64,000 bases of DNA, from positions 58,689,865 to 58,753,864 of the forward strand of contig NC_092874.1 of assembly GCF_028372415.1 (NCBI RefSeq), written 5' to 3'. The translations under genes and the position numbers were made by a program. The notes below the pieces were generated by a model, which was not told where the DNA came from, ran no database searches, and saw only the letters and a program-made list of their open reading frames with translations. This DNA is from Notamacropus eugenii (Eukaryota > Chordata > Mammalia > Diprotodontia > Macropodidae). Shown here in pieces: positions 10,884-20,009 of the stretch. Position 1 is the first letter of the stretch, and each line of letters begins with the position of its first letter.

Positions 10884-10942
10884 GGGTTTAGGAGGAGGAC
10901 CCCGGCTGGCCGCCTGCCTTTCTTCTTGTTGACTTTTCTCCA

Positions 10943-11071
10943 ATGGTCCAAAGCGACATGTCCAAGTCGCCTCCCATCCCGGCGGTGGCGGCCTCGGCGG
11001 TGGCGCAGGAGATCCAGATGGACCTGCTGGATAATCCATTGCCCGCGGCGCCGCTGGGAGTTGCCGCACAG
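10943..11071 (+). CDS. CACNB2: CACNB2 first coding exon (long N-terminal isoform)
   Basis: Codes for 43 residues starting MVQSDMSKSPP and continuing AQEIQMDLLDN to a final AAQ. This is the divergent N-terminus of the long isoform of the voltage-gated calcium channel beta-2 subunit, a cytosolic auxiliary subunit that binds the alpha-1 pore and promotes its membrane trafficking and gating. The exon ends in phase 0 at CAG followed by a GTAGGG donor (11072). The start is supported by an in-frame TAG at 10889-10891 with no ATG in between. +4 is G but -3 is C, so the Kozak context is moderate, and a second in-frame ATG follows at codon 6. Compared with the human exon as I remember it, MSKSPP and QEIQM are kept, while the alanine-rich middle and the C-terminal part differ and are slightly longer. 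The reading joins in frame to 31586. Confidence 0.93.
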
Positions 11072-11860
11072 GTAGGGCGCTGAGGCCGGTCCCTAGCTTT
11101 TCCTTTTCTTTGTGAGATGTTCTGTTGCGGACCTCTCTTTCTCCCCCGCTTCTTCTCCTCTTTCTCTTTCTCTACTCCTTCTTCCCCAAGCAATTTTCCT
11201 TCTACCTTCTCTCCAATCTCCTTCCCCCTTCCCCTCTCCTAGCATCCATGACCCTAGCTATGCAGTGGTCCCGGCTTCCATTTTTCTCTTGCATCCAAAA
11301 AACCCAGTGGCAGAAAATGAAGGAGACCTCACTGCCATCCAGGGCTTCTCCCGGCTGCTCTTTTCAGCTCCTCCGCTCCCCCTCCCGGGAAAAGCACATG
11401 GAAGCAGTAGAGGAGCAAGGCTAACGGAACAGAGTTCCACCTGAGCAGGGATGGAGGTGGGAAGGTCGGATGGGGGTCTCCCAGCACAGCTCTCTAGGGA
11501 GGTTCAGAACCCCCAGAAGCCTTAGTCTTAAGGTTCATGGCACCGAGAGCCCCGCAGTGAACCCTTCCTCCTCGGTGGCTGTCTTTAGGTTGCCTTTGAC
11601 AGCTCAAGTGTCTCCGCTCACTCCTAGGCACTCGCCAAGGCTTTTCCTCTCGGACTCTCCCGGTGGTTTTCTTCCTCTTGGGGAAGAACTTCAGCTTGGG
11701 CTCGGAAGGGCAGTGAGGACTGGCGCAAAGTTGGCTACCTTCCCTCCGCCCCCTTTATTTTAATGCTTGCCCCTAGTGAAGGCCTTGGGACCCCTTTCCT
11801 CCCTGTGGACTATGAGTGCCTTCTGTCAAAAACCTGGATCCCTGCTCTTTGTGAAGCAAC
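11072..11860. other. Proximal intron 1, repeat-poor
   Basis: Moderately GC-rich DNA continuing from the CpG island, with pyrimidine-rich stretches (about 11120-11240). No second exon or repeat family seen. ORFs on both strands (11112-11763) look like products of low stop density. Confidence 0.45.
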
Positions 11861-11953
11861 AGAGAGAGAGGAAGAGAGAAGGAGAGGAAAAGGAGAGGAG
11901 AGGGAAAGGGAGAGGGGAGAGGGGAGAAGAGGAAAAGGGAGAGAGAGAGAGAG

Positions 11954-12043
<90 letters not shown>
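11861..12043. repeat. Long purine tract / (GA)n microsatellite
   Basis: All purine on the + strand over 183 bases apart from one T at 11957. The first part mixes GGA, GGGA and GAAA units. 11959-12043 is a perfect 85-bp AG run. It creates Arg-Glu and Leu-Ser repeat ORFs that are artefacts. Confidence 0.95.
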
Positions 12044-12047
<4 letters not shown>

Positions 12048-12439
12048 GATTGCTTTGGGTGATGGTGCTGTCTTTACTTCCATGTGTCAGTAGTAAGGGG
12101 TTCTCCAGGGATTTTCCCTAGGAGGAAGAATTCTCTCTTGTACGGTGCCCTGAGGCTGATGTAAGCAGAGTTGTGGGACAAGATTTACAATGTTTTTTTG
12201 CTTCAAAACATAGTGTCTTGGCTTTAAGACAGTTACATATGATAAGTTGTGGTGAGTTCTTCAGTGAATTACATATCTCTTAAAGTTCTCTTTGCTACAG
12301 GCTAGAATGCTGTTCAATCAGAAATATTTCCAATAAAGAAGGTTGCAGAGACTAGTGGCTCCAGAAGAAATAGTCACGTTTTGTTAAAATGTTATCAATG
12401 AGAGAAAAGTGGCAAATATGTAAAGCATAATTAACTTTG

Positions 12440-12595
12440 TGGGTGGCAGTGGGTGGATAGCAAGTTGGTCTTGGAGTTAAGATAGACCTGGATTGAAATC
12501 CTAGGTCTGATGTATTATGGCCTCATAACCCTGGACAAATCACTTAGCCATTCAGTAACCCAATCAACTCTGTAAGACTCTAAGTTTAGAGGCTG
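12440..12595 (+). repeat. tRNA-derived SINE / MIR-like
   Basis: Order 'gtggatagcaagttggtct', 'gacctggattgaaatccta', 'aaccctggacaaatcactta', then a degenerate tail. Confidence 0.6.
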
Positions 12596-12800
12596 CAGTG
12601 GGGTGGGTAAAGCATCAGAATGGGAGTCTGAGGATTTGGGTTCAAATGCCAGCTTTGCCATTTGCTATTTGTGTGATCTTGGGCAGATGGCTTCACCAGA
12701 GACTCAGTTTTTGTTTGTTTGTTTTTCCATGTTAAAAATCAAAAGATTGGACCAGATGATCTGCCTCCTAGTTCCCTTCCCCCTCTAAATCTGGGTTCTG
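12596..12800 (+). repeat. MIR SINE
   Basis: Has 'ggatttgggttcaaatgcca', 'gtgtgatcttgggcagatgg', a (GTTT)n interruption near 12710, and the MIR 3' block 'gattggaccagatgatctgc'. It directly follows the previous SINE. Confidence 0.75.
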
Positions 12801-12977
12801 AGGTGTCTAAGTTGTGAAGGAGCTCAGATTTTCTTCAGCTCCACAACTATACTAGGAAATTCCAGCTGCTGAAAAAATCATCTTCTTTCTTCCATCCCAA
12901 TTACTTTTTTTTTCAAAAACACAGAAACAAGCAATGTATATATGACTGGAATTCACTTTTTTTTTCTGTTGCTTTGT

Positions 12978-13219
12978 TTTTGTTCAGACATTTCAGTCTC
13001 TTGACTCTTCATGACCCCATTTGGGGTTTTCTTGGCAAAGATACTGGAGTGGTTTGCATTTCCTTTTGCAACTCATTTTACAGAAGAGGAAACTGAGGCA
13101 AACAGGCTTAAGTGACTTGTCCAGAGTCACATAGCTAGTCAGTGTGTGAGGCCAGATTTGAATCAGGTCTTCCTGACTCCAGGCATGGCACCCTATCCAC
13201 TGTGCCATCTAGCTGCCCC
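12978..13219 (-). repeat. tRNA-derived marsupial SINE, near full length
   Basis: Antisense copy. The 3' part at about 12985-13050 has 'tcttcatgaccccatttggg' and 'ttggcaaagatactggagtg', the middle has 'gaggaaactgaggcaaacag', and it ends at the head with 'gtgccatctagctgcccc'. Same family as 14938 and 41236. Confidence 0.88.
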
Positions 13220-13396
13220 TGTTATTTTTTTTTTCCTAGGGGGAAAATTATGCAGAAGTTTAGACTTGTATTAGCTTTAGAACCTAGTTTTGCAAGCAAA
13301 GTGAACAGATGGTTTGAAAACTTATCCAGCATTTGCCAGCATCTGAAATTCTTTTTTCAAGTCCTCCAGTGACAGTCTCTATGTTGATCTTGAATT

Positions 13397-13590
13397 CAGG
13401 TGTTCTTAACCTGTGCTCCATGAACTTGTTTTAAAAAGTGTTATAATAACTGTATTTCAGTGTAATTGGTTTCCTTTGTAATGTTATGTACTTCATTTTA
13501 TGCATTTAAAAATATTATGAGAATGGGTTCCTAGGTTTCACCAGACTGCTAAAGAATCCTTGACTCCCCTTCCAAGGTTAAGAACTCTTG
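13397..13590. mobile_element. hAT-type MITE
   Basis: Terminal inverted repeats CAGGTGTTCTTAACCTG (left) and, reverse complemented from the right, CAAGAGTTCTTAACCTTGG. The interior has 'ttggtttcctttgtaat' and 'ttcaccagactgctaaag', also seen in the fragment at 40196. No coding capacity. Confidence 0.75.
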
Positions 13591-14214
13591 TTCTAGATGT
13601 TTGTGTCAAATTACATAATGGTGTTAAAATATATGTCCACTGCTGGTAACCCGATTTGGTGTTTCAGTCATGAAAAATATATAAAAACACATTTCTCCTA
13701 CTGCTTTTTTCCTGGTTTTTACTTATTTTCCATTCTGTGATCATGTTAATTTCTGAGTGTCTGAAAACAAAGGCAAGGAAGAAGTTAATGGGTAATGGTC
13801 TACACAGAGGGGTTTCTGAAGCAAGAGAGATGTACAGAGTCCTCAGCAGCACCAGCCTCCATCTCCCTGCCAAAAATGACAACCATTTTATCTTGACTCA
13901 GTTTTATATCAAGTTCTTTGAGGAAAACATTGCTTTGTTTATACTGCATATGGTAAATGATTAGACTCATAGGCCTGCTTGGGACCTGGCAAGTGCTTTT
14001 CATTTATTCTCCTGCCTTGAGTCAGGACATTTACTCTATCCCAGAAAGATAAGTGACTACCTTAGAATCAACTCTGTTTATGTAACATGGAAATAACATG
14101 CCATTATTGAGAAATGGATTTTTGATTTGCTAATGTTTCTTAAGGGCAGCAGTGTATTCGCTTCTTGATCTTAGATACCTTTCTGGGTTCACCTGTGATC
14201 TGTATGTAATTCAG

Positions 14215-14330
14215 CAGATGCTAAGTGCTTTCATTTCCAATTTACTATGCATCAATGTAGAGATGAATAAGGCATGAACCCTGACCTTCAGGAGTAGAGT
14301 AATAAGCATCGATGTACATAAAATAATGAT
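14215..14330 (-). repeat. L2 LINE 3' end
   Basis: Antisense L2 tail: 'aagtgctttcatttcc', then 'ccctgaccttcaggagtaga'. Confidence 0.4.
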
Positions 14331-14344
14331 AGCGATTGGATCTG

Positions 14345-14565
14345 TGTATATAGAACTCAAAGGATCATAGATTGAGAGCTACAAAGGACCTTAGATGTCA
14401 TTGAATCTAGTCCTCCATTTTTACAGATGAGGAAACTGAGGCCTAGAGAAATAAAGTGACTTGTCCAGGGTCAAACAGCTCAGAAAATTCCTAGGCAGGA
14501 TTTGAATTCAAGTATTCTTGACTACAAGTCAAACAAACTCTCCACTTTGTCACCTAGCTTTGTTT
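14345..14565 (-). repeat. MIR-like SINE
   Basis: Antisense order 'ggatcatagattgagagcta', 'acagatgaggaaactgaggc', 'acttgtccagggtcaaacag', 'aggatttgaattcaagtatt'. Well preserved. Confidence 0.8.
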
Positions 14566-14654
14566 AACTTTTTAGTGAGAAATCTACCCATGTAGGTCTG
14601 CTGTACCTTCTTTGCAATTTCTAATCTTCTTGCCGAGCTGGTGCTGAACATCAT

Positions 14655-14795
14655 AAGATAATAATCTAGAGTAGCTTTAAATGACTTGCCCAGGGTCTCA
14701 TGGCTAGTGGGTGTCAGAGATGAAATATGAACCCAGCTCTTCCCAGCTTAGAGGCCAACTCTGTGCACTATGACTTTCTGCCTGTAATATGTGGA
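14655..14795 (-). repeat. MIR-like SINE, 5' part only
   Basis: Begins inside the element at 'aaatgacttgcccagggtct' and continues 'ggctagtgggtgtcagaga' to 'gaacccagctcttcc'. The 3' half is missing. Confidence 0.65.
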
Positions 14796-14799
14796 TAAT

Positions 14800-14940
14800 T
14801 ACAAACGTACATACATATGTATATACACATATATGTACGATCACACATGCATGTATGCAAACATGTTTATACTTGTATAAATGTATGATCATCACATATA
14901 CATATATGCAAATATAAGTGTGTTTGCATATATGTATATG
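14800..14940. repeat. (ATAC/TATG)n-rich degenerate simple repeat
   Basis: Alternating purine-pyrimidine runs such as 'atacatatgtatatacacat'. Degenerate, not a clean microsatellite. Confidence 0.75.
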
Positions 14941-15175
14941 GTGGTACTGGACCTGAAGTAAGAAAGACTCATCTTTTTTGAGTTCAAATGCAGACTCGGA
15001 CACTTACTACCTATATGACCCTGGGCAAGTCATTTAGCCCTGTTTGCCTCAGTTTCCTCATCTATCAAATGAACTAGAGCAAGAAATGGCAAACCCCTCC
15101 AGTATCTTTGCCAAGAAAACTCCAAGTGGAGCCATGAAGAGTCAAACATGACTGAAATAACCAAACAGCAATGTA
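14938..15175 (+). repeat. tRNA-derived marsupial SINE
   Basis: Head is degenerate. It then has 'gagttcaaatgcagactcgg', 'gaccctgggcaagtcattta', 'cctcagtttcctcatctatc' and the diagnostic tail 'gtatctttgccaagaaaact' to 'gaagagtcaaacatgactga'. Confidence 0.85.
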
Positions 15176-15367
15176 TATGTGTGTACATGAACATTAAATA
15201 ATTGGCTTTTCAAAAAATGTGCCCTATTTGTTACAACATCCAGATGATCTTTCTAGATTGGTTTTGCATTGCTTTAGAACATGCACTCTGTATTTTATTC
15301 AGACTGACTAACTTGCTGTACCCTTCTATGTGATATTTCATTGCCTTCCTTTGAGCTTTTACCCACG

Positions 15368-15792
15368 TGTAATGGTAATTTAAATGGGAAGATCTTTCCC
15401 ATTCAGTAATAGACCCATGTGACCTGCTTAAATCACATGGAAGCCTAAGTCACATATGGTGGGAGGAGCTTGCTGAATGAGTGGAACAGAGCTGGGAGGA
15501 AGTTACTGAGAGCAGTTAGGGTGAAGGGAGAAAGAGGACACAGGTAAGCAGACAGCTAGGCTCCTGAGTGTTTGTTTGTGGGAAGGGGCGGCGGGGGGAG
15601 GCTTGGGAATAGCTTTGTCCCCTGAAGTGCCAAAGACTTCTTGGCTACTATGATGGATTTGGCTTTCTGATGTCTGAATAAATGTTTTTCTTCTGCCTTC
15701 TATATGAAGAATCTGTCACACTTTGTGACTGAGAACTACACCAGAATATTCATAGTCACTCTTGGTGCCATGAATATTGCCTGGGTGATACA
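15368..15792 (+). mobile_element. Possible solo LTR-like element
   Basis: A block of different texture from its neighbours. It starts TGTAATGG, has a GC-richer centre (about 15430-15600), an AATAAA signal at about 15677, and a region to 15792 ending in CA. This gross order (TG start, U3, polyadenylation signal, CA end) fits an endogenous-retrovirus LTR, but I cannot name a family, and no internal retroviral region was seen. It also holds a strong CAG-GTAAGC splice-donor match at 15541. Alternatively it is unique DNA. Confidence 0.3.
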
Positions 15793-15795
15793 CCA

Positions 15796-15915
15796 GGCTG
15801 TCCCTCTATGGTTGGAATTCATTCTCTCATTTCATCCTTTAGAATCCTAATTTCCTTTAAGGCTCACCTCAAGCACCATCTCTTTCATTCATGATGTTCC
15901 CCATTCCAAATTGTT
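15796..15915 (+). repeat. L2 LINE fragment
   Basis: Sense L2 near the end of ORF2: 'ggaattcattctctca', then 'tttaaggctcacctcaagca' and 'catgatgttccccattcc'. Confidence 0.5.
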
Positions 15916-15934
15916 TTTTTTATTTACTTTTGAT

Positions 15935-16074
15935 AGATTCAGAACCTAGTGGCTAGAGAGCCAAGTTTCCCTGGGCTCAAGGCCACTGACTAGGTGACCT
16001 TGGGCAAGTCTCTTCATGTCTGAGTGTTCTAGGCTCAAATAAAAAGTGGTGCCACAAGACAGTCCATAAGGATC
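15935..16074 (+). repeat. tRNA-derived SINE fragment
   Basis: Contains 'cctagtggctagagagcca', 'gtgaccttgggcaagtctct' and a degenerate remainder. Confidence 0.5.
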
Positions 16075-16258
16075 TCTCCAGGCCACATATAGACCTAATA
16101 TGTTTAAAAATATTTATTTTATTCTAAATTTAAAACATAATACTTTCTTTGTTTTATTGTATCTTGCTTTATTTTGTTAAATACTTCACAATTACATTTT
16201 ATTCTCACTCAGGCTGTGCTTGTTGTAGACCACATGAGCCACCTGTTTGATACCTATG
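16075..16258. mobile_element. hAT-type MITE, same family as 33236-33466, inverted
   Basis: Shows 'ccacatatagacc' at the left and a right end 'ccacatgagccacctgtttg' followed by 'atacctatgct'. The AT-rich interior resembles the reverse complement of the copy at 33236 ('ttttgttaaatacttcacaa' against 'aatatttaacaaaataaa'). Confidence 0.5.
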
Positions 16259-16289
16259 CTCTAAGCTACTGTCTAAGACTGTAAGTTGT

Positions 16290-16850
16290 TGGTATAGGGA
16301 GTCTATTCCCCTGGCAGATGTTGGAGTGGGGAAGGGGGAGGTTATGGAGTGCCCGAGAGAGGACTGGGGAAGCCTTCATAGGAGAGGGAACAACTGAGCG
16401 GAGCCTTGGAGAAGGAAGGATCTTAGGAAATATGCCATGGGAGTACCACAGCTGGGCATGGATCTGCATGCATTCATGCAGAGATGGTGGGAGAGCACAA
16501 TGTGAGTATACATCCTAGGATAGCTTTAATAATGAATGGATAATGAAGGGGAGATATCCAATATAAACATGGAGAGATAGGTTGGATCCAGATTGTGTAG
16601 CTTAAGTGCCAGAATGATGAATTTGCATTCTAGCCTTTCAAATGAGATAATGTATGTAACGTGTAAACCTTAGAGTTATATGCATGTCAGTTGCTTTCAT
16701 TGTCATAATCCAGGTGATGGTGAGCTCAGGGAAAGAAATCAGTGTATTATTATGAGAGATCTTCACTGAGACCATGGAAGTGGATGAACCCTGGAAGGAG
16801 AGAAAAGATAGGAGAATATGACTCAATAAAACAGGTCTAAGGAGTTCTCT
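16290..16850 (-). repeat. L2 LINE, ORF2 3' region
   Basis: Antisense L2 landmarks: 'gggaagccttcataggagag', 'gagcggagccttggagaagg', 'ggatccagattgtgtagctt' and 'gaatttgcattctag'. Decayed. Confidence 0.5.
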
Positions 16851-17364
16851 GATCCATAGTAGACCTGGGAAAGCTCAGTGACATGCAGAAGAGAAGAATA
16901 TTGAAGGAGATGGGTAATGGTTGTAGTGACAAATACTAAGAATGAGAGTGAAGAAAATGCCTTTGGGTTTGCCAGGCCAAAGGTTATTGTAGTTTTGAGA
17001 GAATTTCAGAAGTGTTTATGGGCATGGACCTAAATTGCTAAGGGGATGGGGGTGAGGTGCAGTGTTGGCAGGTTGTAGAGCACTGGTTGATGATGAAGTG
17101 GAGGTAGAAATTCCAGTCTCTCTACCCTCCATTCTTTCCTGAGCTGTCATCTCTTCACTGTCTACATTCTCCTTCCTTCCATGTCTTGACCCGTTGATGA
17201 ACCAGTTCGACTCTACTCTGTCTTCTTTTCTCAAGTACATTTTCCCCTGATCCTGTCATTGTTCTTGCCCTGCCAAACTTCAACTTTGCAGCCAGTGTCT
17301 TGGCTTGTACTCATGTGATACTTAAAGAAGCTGGAGAAAATCATGAAAACATGTCGAATGGGTT
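16851..17364. other. Intron 1 stretch, mostly unassigned
   Basis: The first part (about 16860-17000) may continue the L2 relic. The remainder shows no recognised repeat or exon. Confidence 0.3.
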
Positions 17365-17560
17365 AATTTTAATAATGAGGAGGGTGTCATATTTATAAAG
17401 TGTCTTCAAGTTTGCATTTTATAAGTAATATTTTCTTCTATCCTAACAGCCCTGGAAAATAGATGCTATTATGACCTCCATTTTATAGATGAGGTAACTG
17501 AGGCAGAGAGAGGTGAAGTGATTTGCCCAACTTCTTTCAGACCTTCAGTGAGCAAATATC
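17365..17560 (-). repeat. MIR SINE
   Basis: Antisense order 'tttataaagtgtcttcaagt', 'cattttatagatgaggtaac', 'gaggcagagagaggtgaagt' and 'gatttgcccaacttct'. Confidence 0.75.
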
Positions 17561-17689
17561 TAAAGTCAGCACTGAACTCACTATAAAATTATATTACATA
17601 ATATTGCTACAGCAGGGCAATTTTTTTCTACATCCATAATTGATTCATTATCCCATTCAATACAGTGGCTTTTCCAAACTTTTTCATCT

Positions 17690-18440
17690 CTCTTTCAACT
17701 TTGCATAGCTTCACTCTCCCCACCCTTTTAAGTGAGAACATTGCTTCCTCTTTCACCAAAATACTGAGACCATTTGACAAGAGCTCTCTTCTCCTCTCTT
17801 CCTCATCTCACATCACCAAATTGTCTTCTGCCACTATCTCCTCCTTCCCCTCTGTCTCGCATGAAGTAGCCCTTCTCCAGTAGATTGCCCCTTCTATCAC
17901 CCCTTCTCTCTCATTTATCTGCCATCTCTCTCCATATATTGGTTGTTTCTCTACTGCCTGCAAACATGCCCATGTCTCCTCCACCCTCAGAAAACCTCAC
18001 TTGATCCACCATTCCATACTATCCATATAGAGAGCTATTTCTCTATTAGTATCATTCTTCCCCTCTTGTGACTAAACTCCTTAGGAAAGCCATCTTCTTT
18101 CTGCTTCTGACCACTGAAACTGCTCTACCCAAGGTTACTAATGATCTCTTAATTGTCTGATCTAATGACCTCTTCATAATCTTCATCCATCTTGACCTTT
18201 CTGCAGCTTCTTGATCATCCTTCCCTCTGTAGATTATATCCAATTTATCCTGTATATGTCTTATTTGTATGTAGCCATTTGCGTATTGGCTCTCCCATTA
18301 GACTGTGAGGTCCTTGACATGAGAGTCTGGTTTTTTGTTTTGCTTTGTCCTTCTTTGTATCTCCAGCATTTAGTATAGTCCCTGGCATGTAGTAGATACT
18401 TGATAAATGCTTGATGACTTGACATGACTTGAGCAAGTAT
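17690..18440 (+). repeat. L2 LINE with internal deletion
   Basis: Sense L2. The reverse-transcriptase-region landmarks 'aacatgcccatgtctcctcc' and 'ctcacttgatccaccattcc' lie at about 17965-18015, and 'gctctacccaaggttactaa' and 'catccatcttgacctttctg' at about 18120-18210. The sequence then jumps to the 3' UTR ('cccattagactgtgaggtcc' and 'agtagatacttgataaatgc', about 18295-18415). The intervening 1-2 kb is missing. Confidence 0.75.
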
Positions 18441-18944
18441 AGATGACTCTTTCTGAAAATTTGTCAGTGAGATAAGAAATATACACATGTTGAGGGGATA
18501 GCAAGACCAGGCCATATTTTTGTGTGTATTCATTTGTTGTAAGATAGTAGGAGCATGATGTTGCTTGTTAGGCAAAGGGGAAGGAACCAGTGGGCTGACT
18601 GAGTAAGGGCAAGGGGAAGCAGAAGCAGGAACATGTAGGAGAATGATCAATACCAGACACTAGAAAGATTAAGTTCAAGGCATAGTGAAAGAGGCTCTTT
18701 ATTTTGAAGGAGATAAAGAAGGAGGATGCACAAATACACAACATGAAGAATTTTTTATGGGGTAGAAGTAGAGCTTGTGAGAATTCATAACAGATGTCCT
18801 CAGTCTTCTTAGTGTAAAAAAGGAAGGATCATCTACAGATAGAGATTGGATGAAGTGAAGTTGAAGCCTTGAGAAGAGGGGAAAAGGCTGGGTTACCTTC
18901 TTTTAACATCACTAGTCTCCCCACTCCTGGCACAAACACAACTA
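18441..18944. other. Intron 1 stretch, nothing recognised
   Basis: Purine-biased unique-looking DNA. No exon or repeat consensus seen. A 129-codon minus-strand ORF (18261-18650) overlaps the L2 tail and is regarded as chance. Confidence 0.3.
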
Positions 18945-19185
18945 TAACCAAACTAAAAATAAGGAATAAAATAATAAATAATTATATTAAAATATACAAT
19001 TATATTTATTATGACATTTTATTTAAATATAATTTAATCTTATATGTTTTAAATTATATTTTGTATAATTATAAATTTATGATTGTATATTAAATAAAAT
19101 ATAATTATAAATAAGTATATTTAAATATATAATCTAATTAAATATGTTAAATAAATATGTAAGATAAAATAATAAAAATTGAGGA
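18945..19185. repeat. AT-rich low-complexity tract
   Basis: About 240 bp of almost pure A/T with irregular 'aattatatt' type motifs, no constant unit. Confidence 0.85.
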
Positions 19186-20009
19186 ATATCTGATGAAATA
19201 AACAGAACAGTGAGAAGTTTAGTTTAAACAGGTTGTATTTGTTAGCTCAGATGCCAGGCTTGTTGAACAGATTTTGTGGGACTTCTGATGTGACTCAGTC
19301 TTGCTGCTGAGCCATTTAATTGTGGGATCAGGAATCCTGCGTTCAACTGAATAAGCAGATCTGTGGACTCATGAAATATTATTTGGCTAAAGGGGAGGTA
19401 GCAGTGGGAAAAGAAGGGTGAGTATGATGGGAGTCAAATAGCAAGTAGTATGTCATTATTTGAGTCCCAGGGAGATTGTAATTCACCTCCACCAGTCCAG
19501 AATCACACATGGTAAGGAACAGGTGGCTACCAAGTGCCTGGTTATTTTGCATCGAACAACAAATTTGAATCTGTTCCCTCCAGCTGAGCTTGTCAGGTAC
19601 TTTTCAATCACATTTTAGGGATCTAGCCTCAAGGGAGGAACATCTTGAACGGCATCAGCAAAGAAATTCATTTGAAAGAACCAGCAGTAGTTTTCTGGTT
19701 GCTTTTGATTTGAGTTGTCCCTACATTCACATTGCACTTGGTGGCTTCTATAAAATCTTTCTTCACTCACTATAGCATTATTTACCTCTTAGATGACACT
19801 GGAAATTAAAACCAAACCAAACTGAAACAAACCAGTAGAAAGCCACAAATGTCTGGGTTTGATTTAAAAGTAGAAAAATGATCTATGTATGAGGGAGTGA
19901 TTGGGAGTTAGTTGATCATGTATCTGAGACTTTCATTTCATTTTTAAAGTAACATGTTTAGACTTAATTTATATATTCCTGAATTCAGTTCTGTAGAATT
20001 ATACTGGCC
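19186..20009. other. Intron 1 stretch, nothing recognised
   Basis: No supported exon, repeat family or regulatory motif seen. Confidence 0.3.

Larger units (their letters stand above)
9690..11100 (+). promoter_or_regulatory. CACNB2: CpG-island promoter region of CACNB2 long isoform
   Basis: GC content and CpG density rise sharply at about 9690 and fall after about 11100, in an otherwise AT-rich window. The island spans the first coding exon and its presumed 5' leader, which fits a TATA-less, dispersed-start promoter. Visible parts are a (CA)n/C-run at 9801-9825, CGCTCGCTC-type repeats at about 9998-10030, a GC-rich core at about 10050-10400, then the 20-bp minisatellite. The transcription start cannot be fixed from sequence. 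It must lie upstream of 10943, and very probably upstream of the minisatellite. Confidence 0.75.

Noticed and set aside
9760..10932. 390-codon + strand ORF through the CpG island as a protein gene
   Set aside because: It contains no ATG, runs through a tandem repeat without stop codons, and overlaps the leader of CACNB2.
9842..11069. Antisense ORFs of 369 and 263 codons opposite CACNB2 exon 1
   Set aside because: They arise from the same stop-free repeat; their composition is only that of the 20-bp unit.
11763..12093. Arg-Glu and Leu-Ser repeat proteins
   Set aside because: Translation of the (GA)n purine tract.
18945..19185. Replication origin or matrix attachment site in the AT-rich tract
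   Set aside because: AT-richness alone is not evidence; no supporting motif pattern seen.
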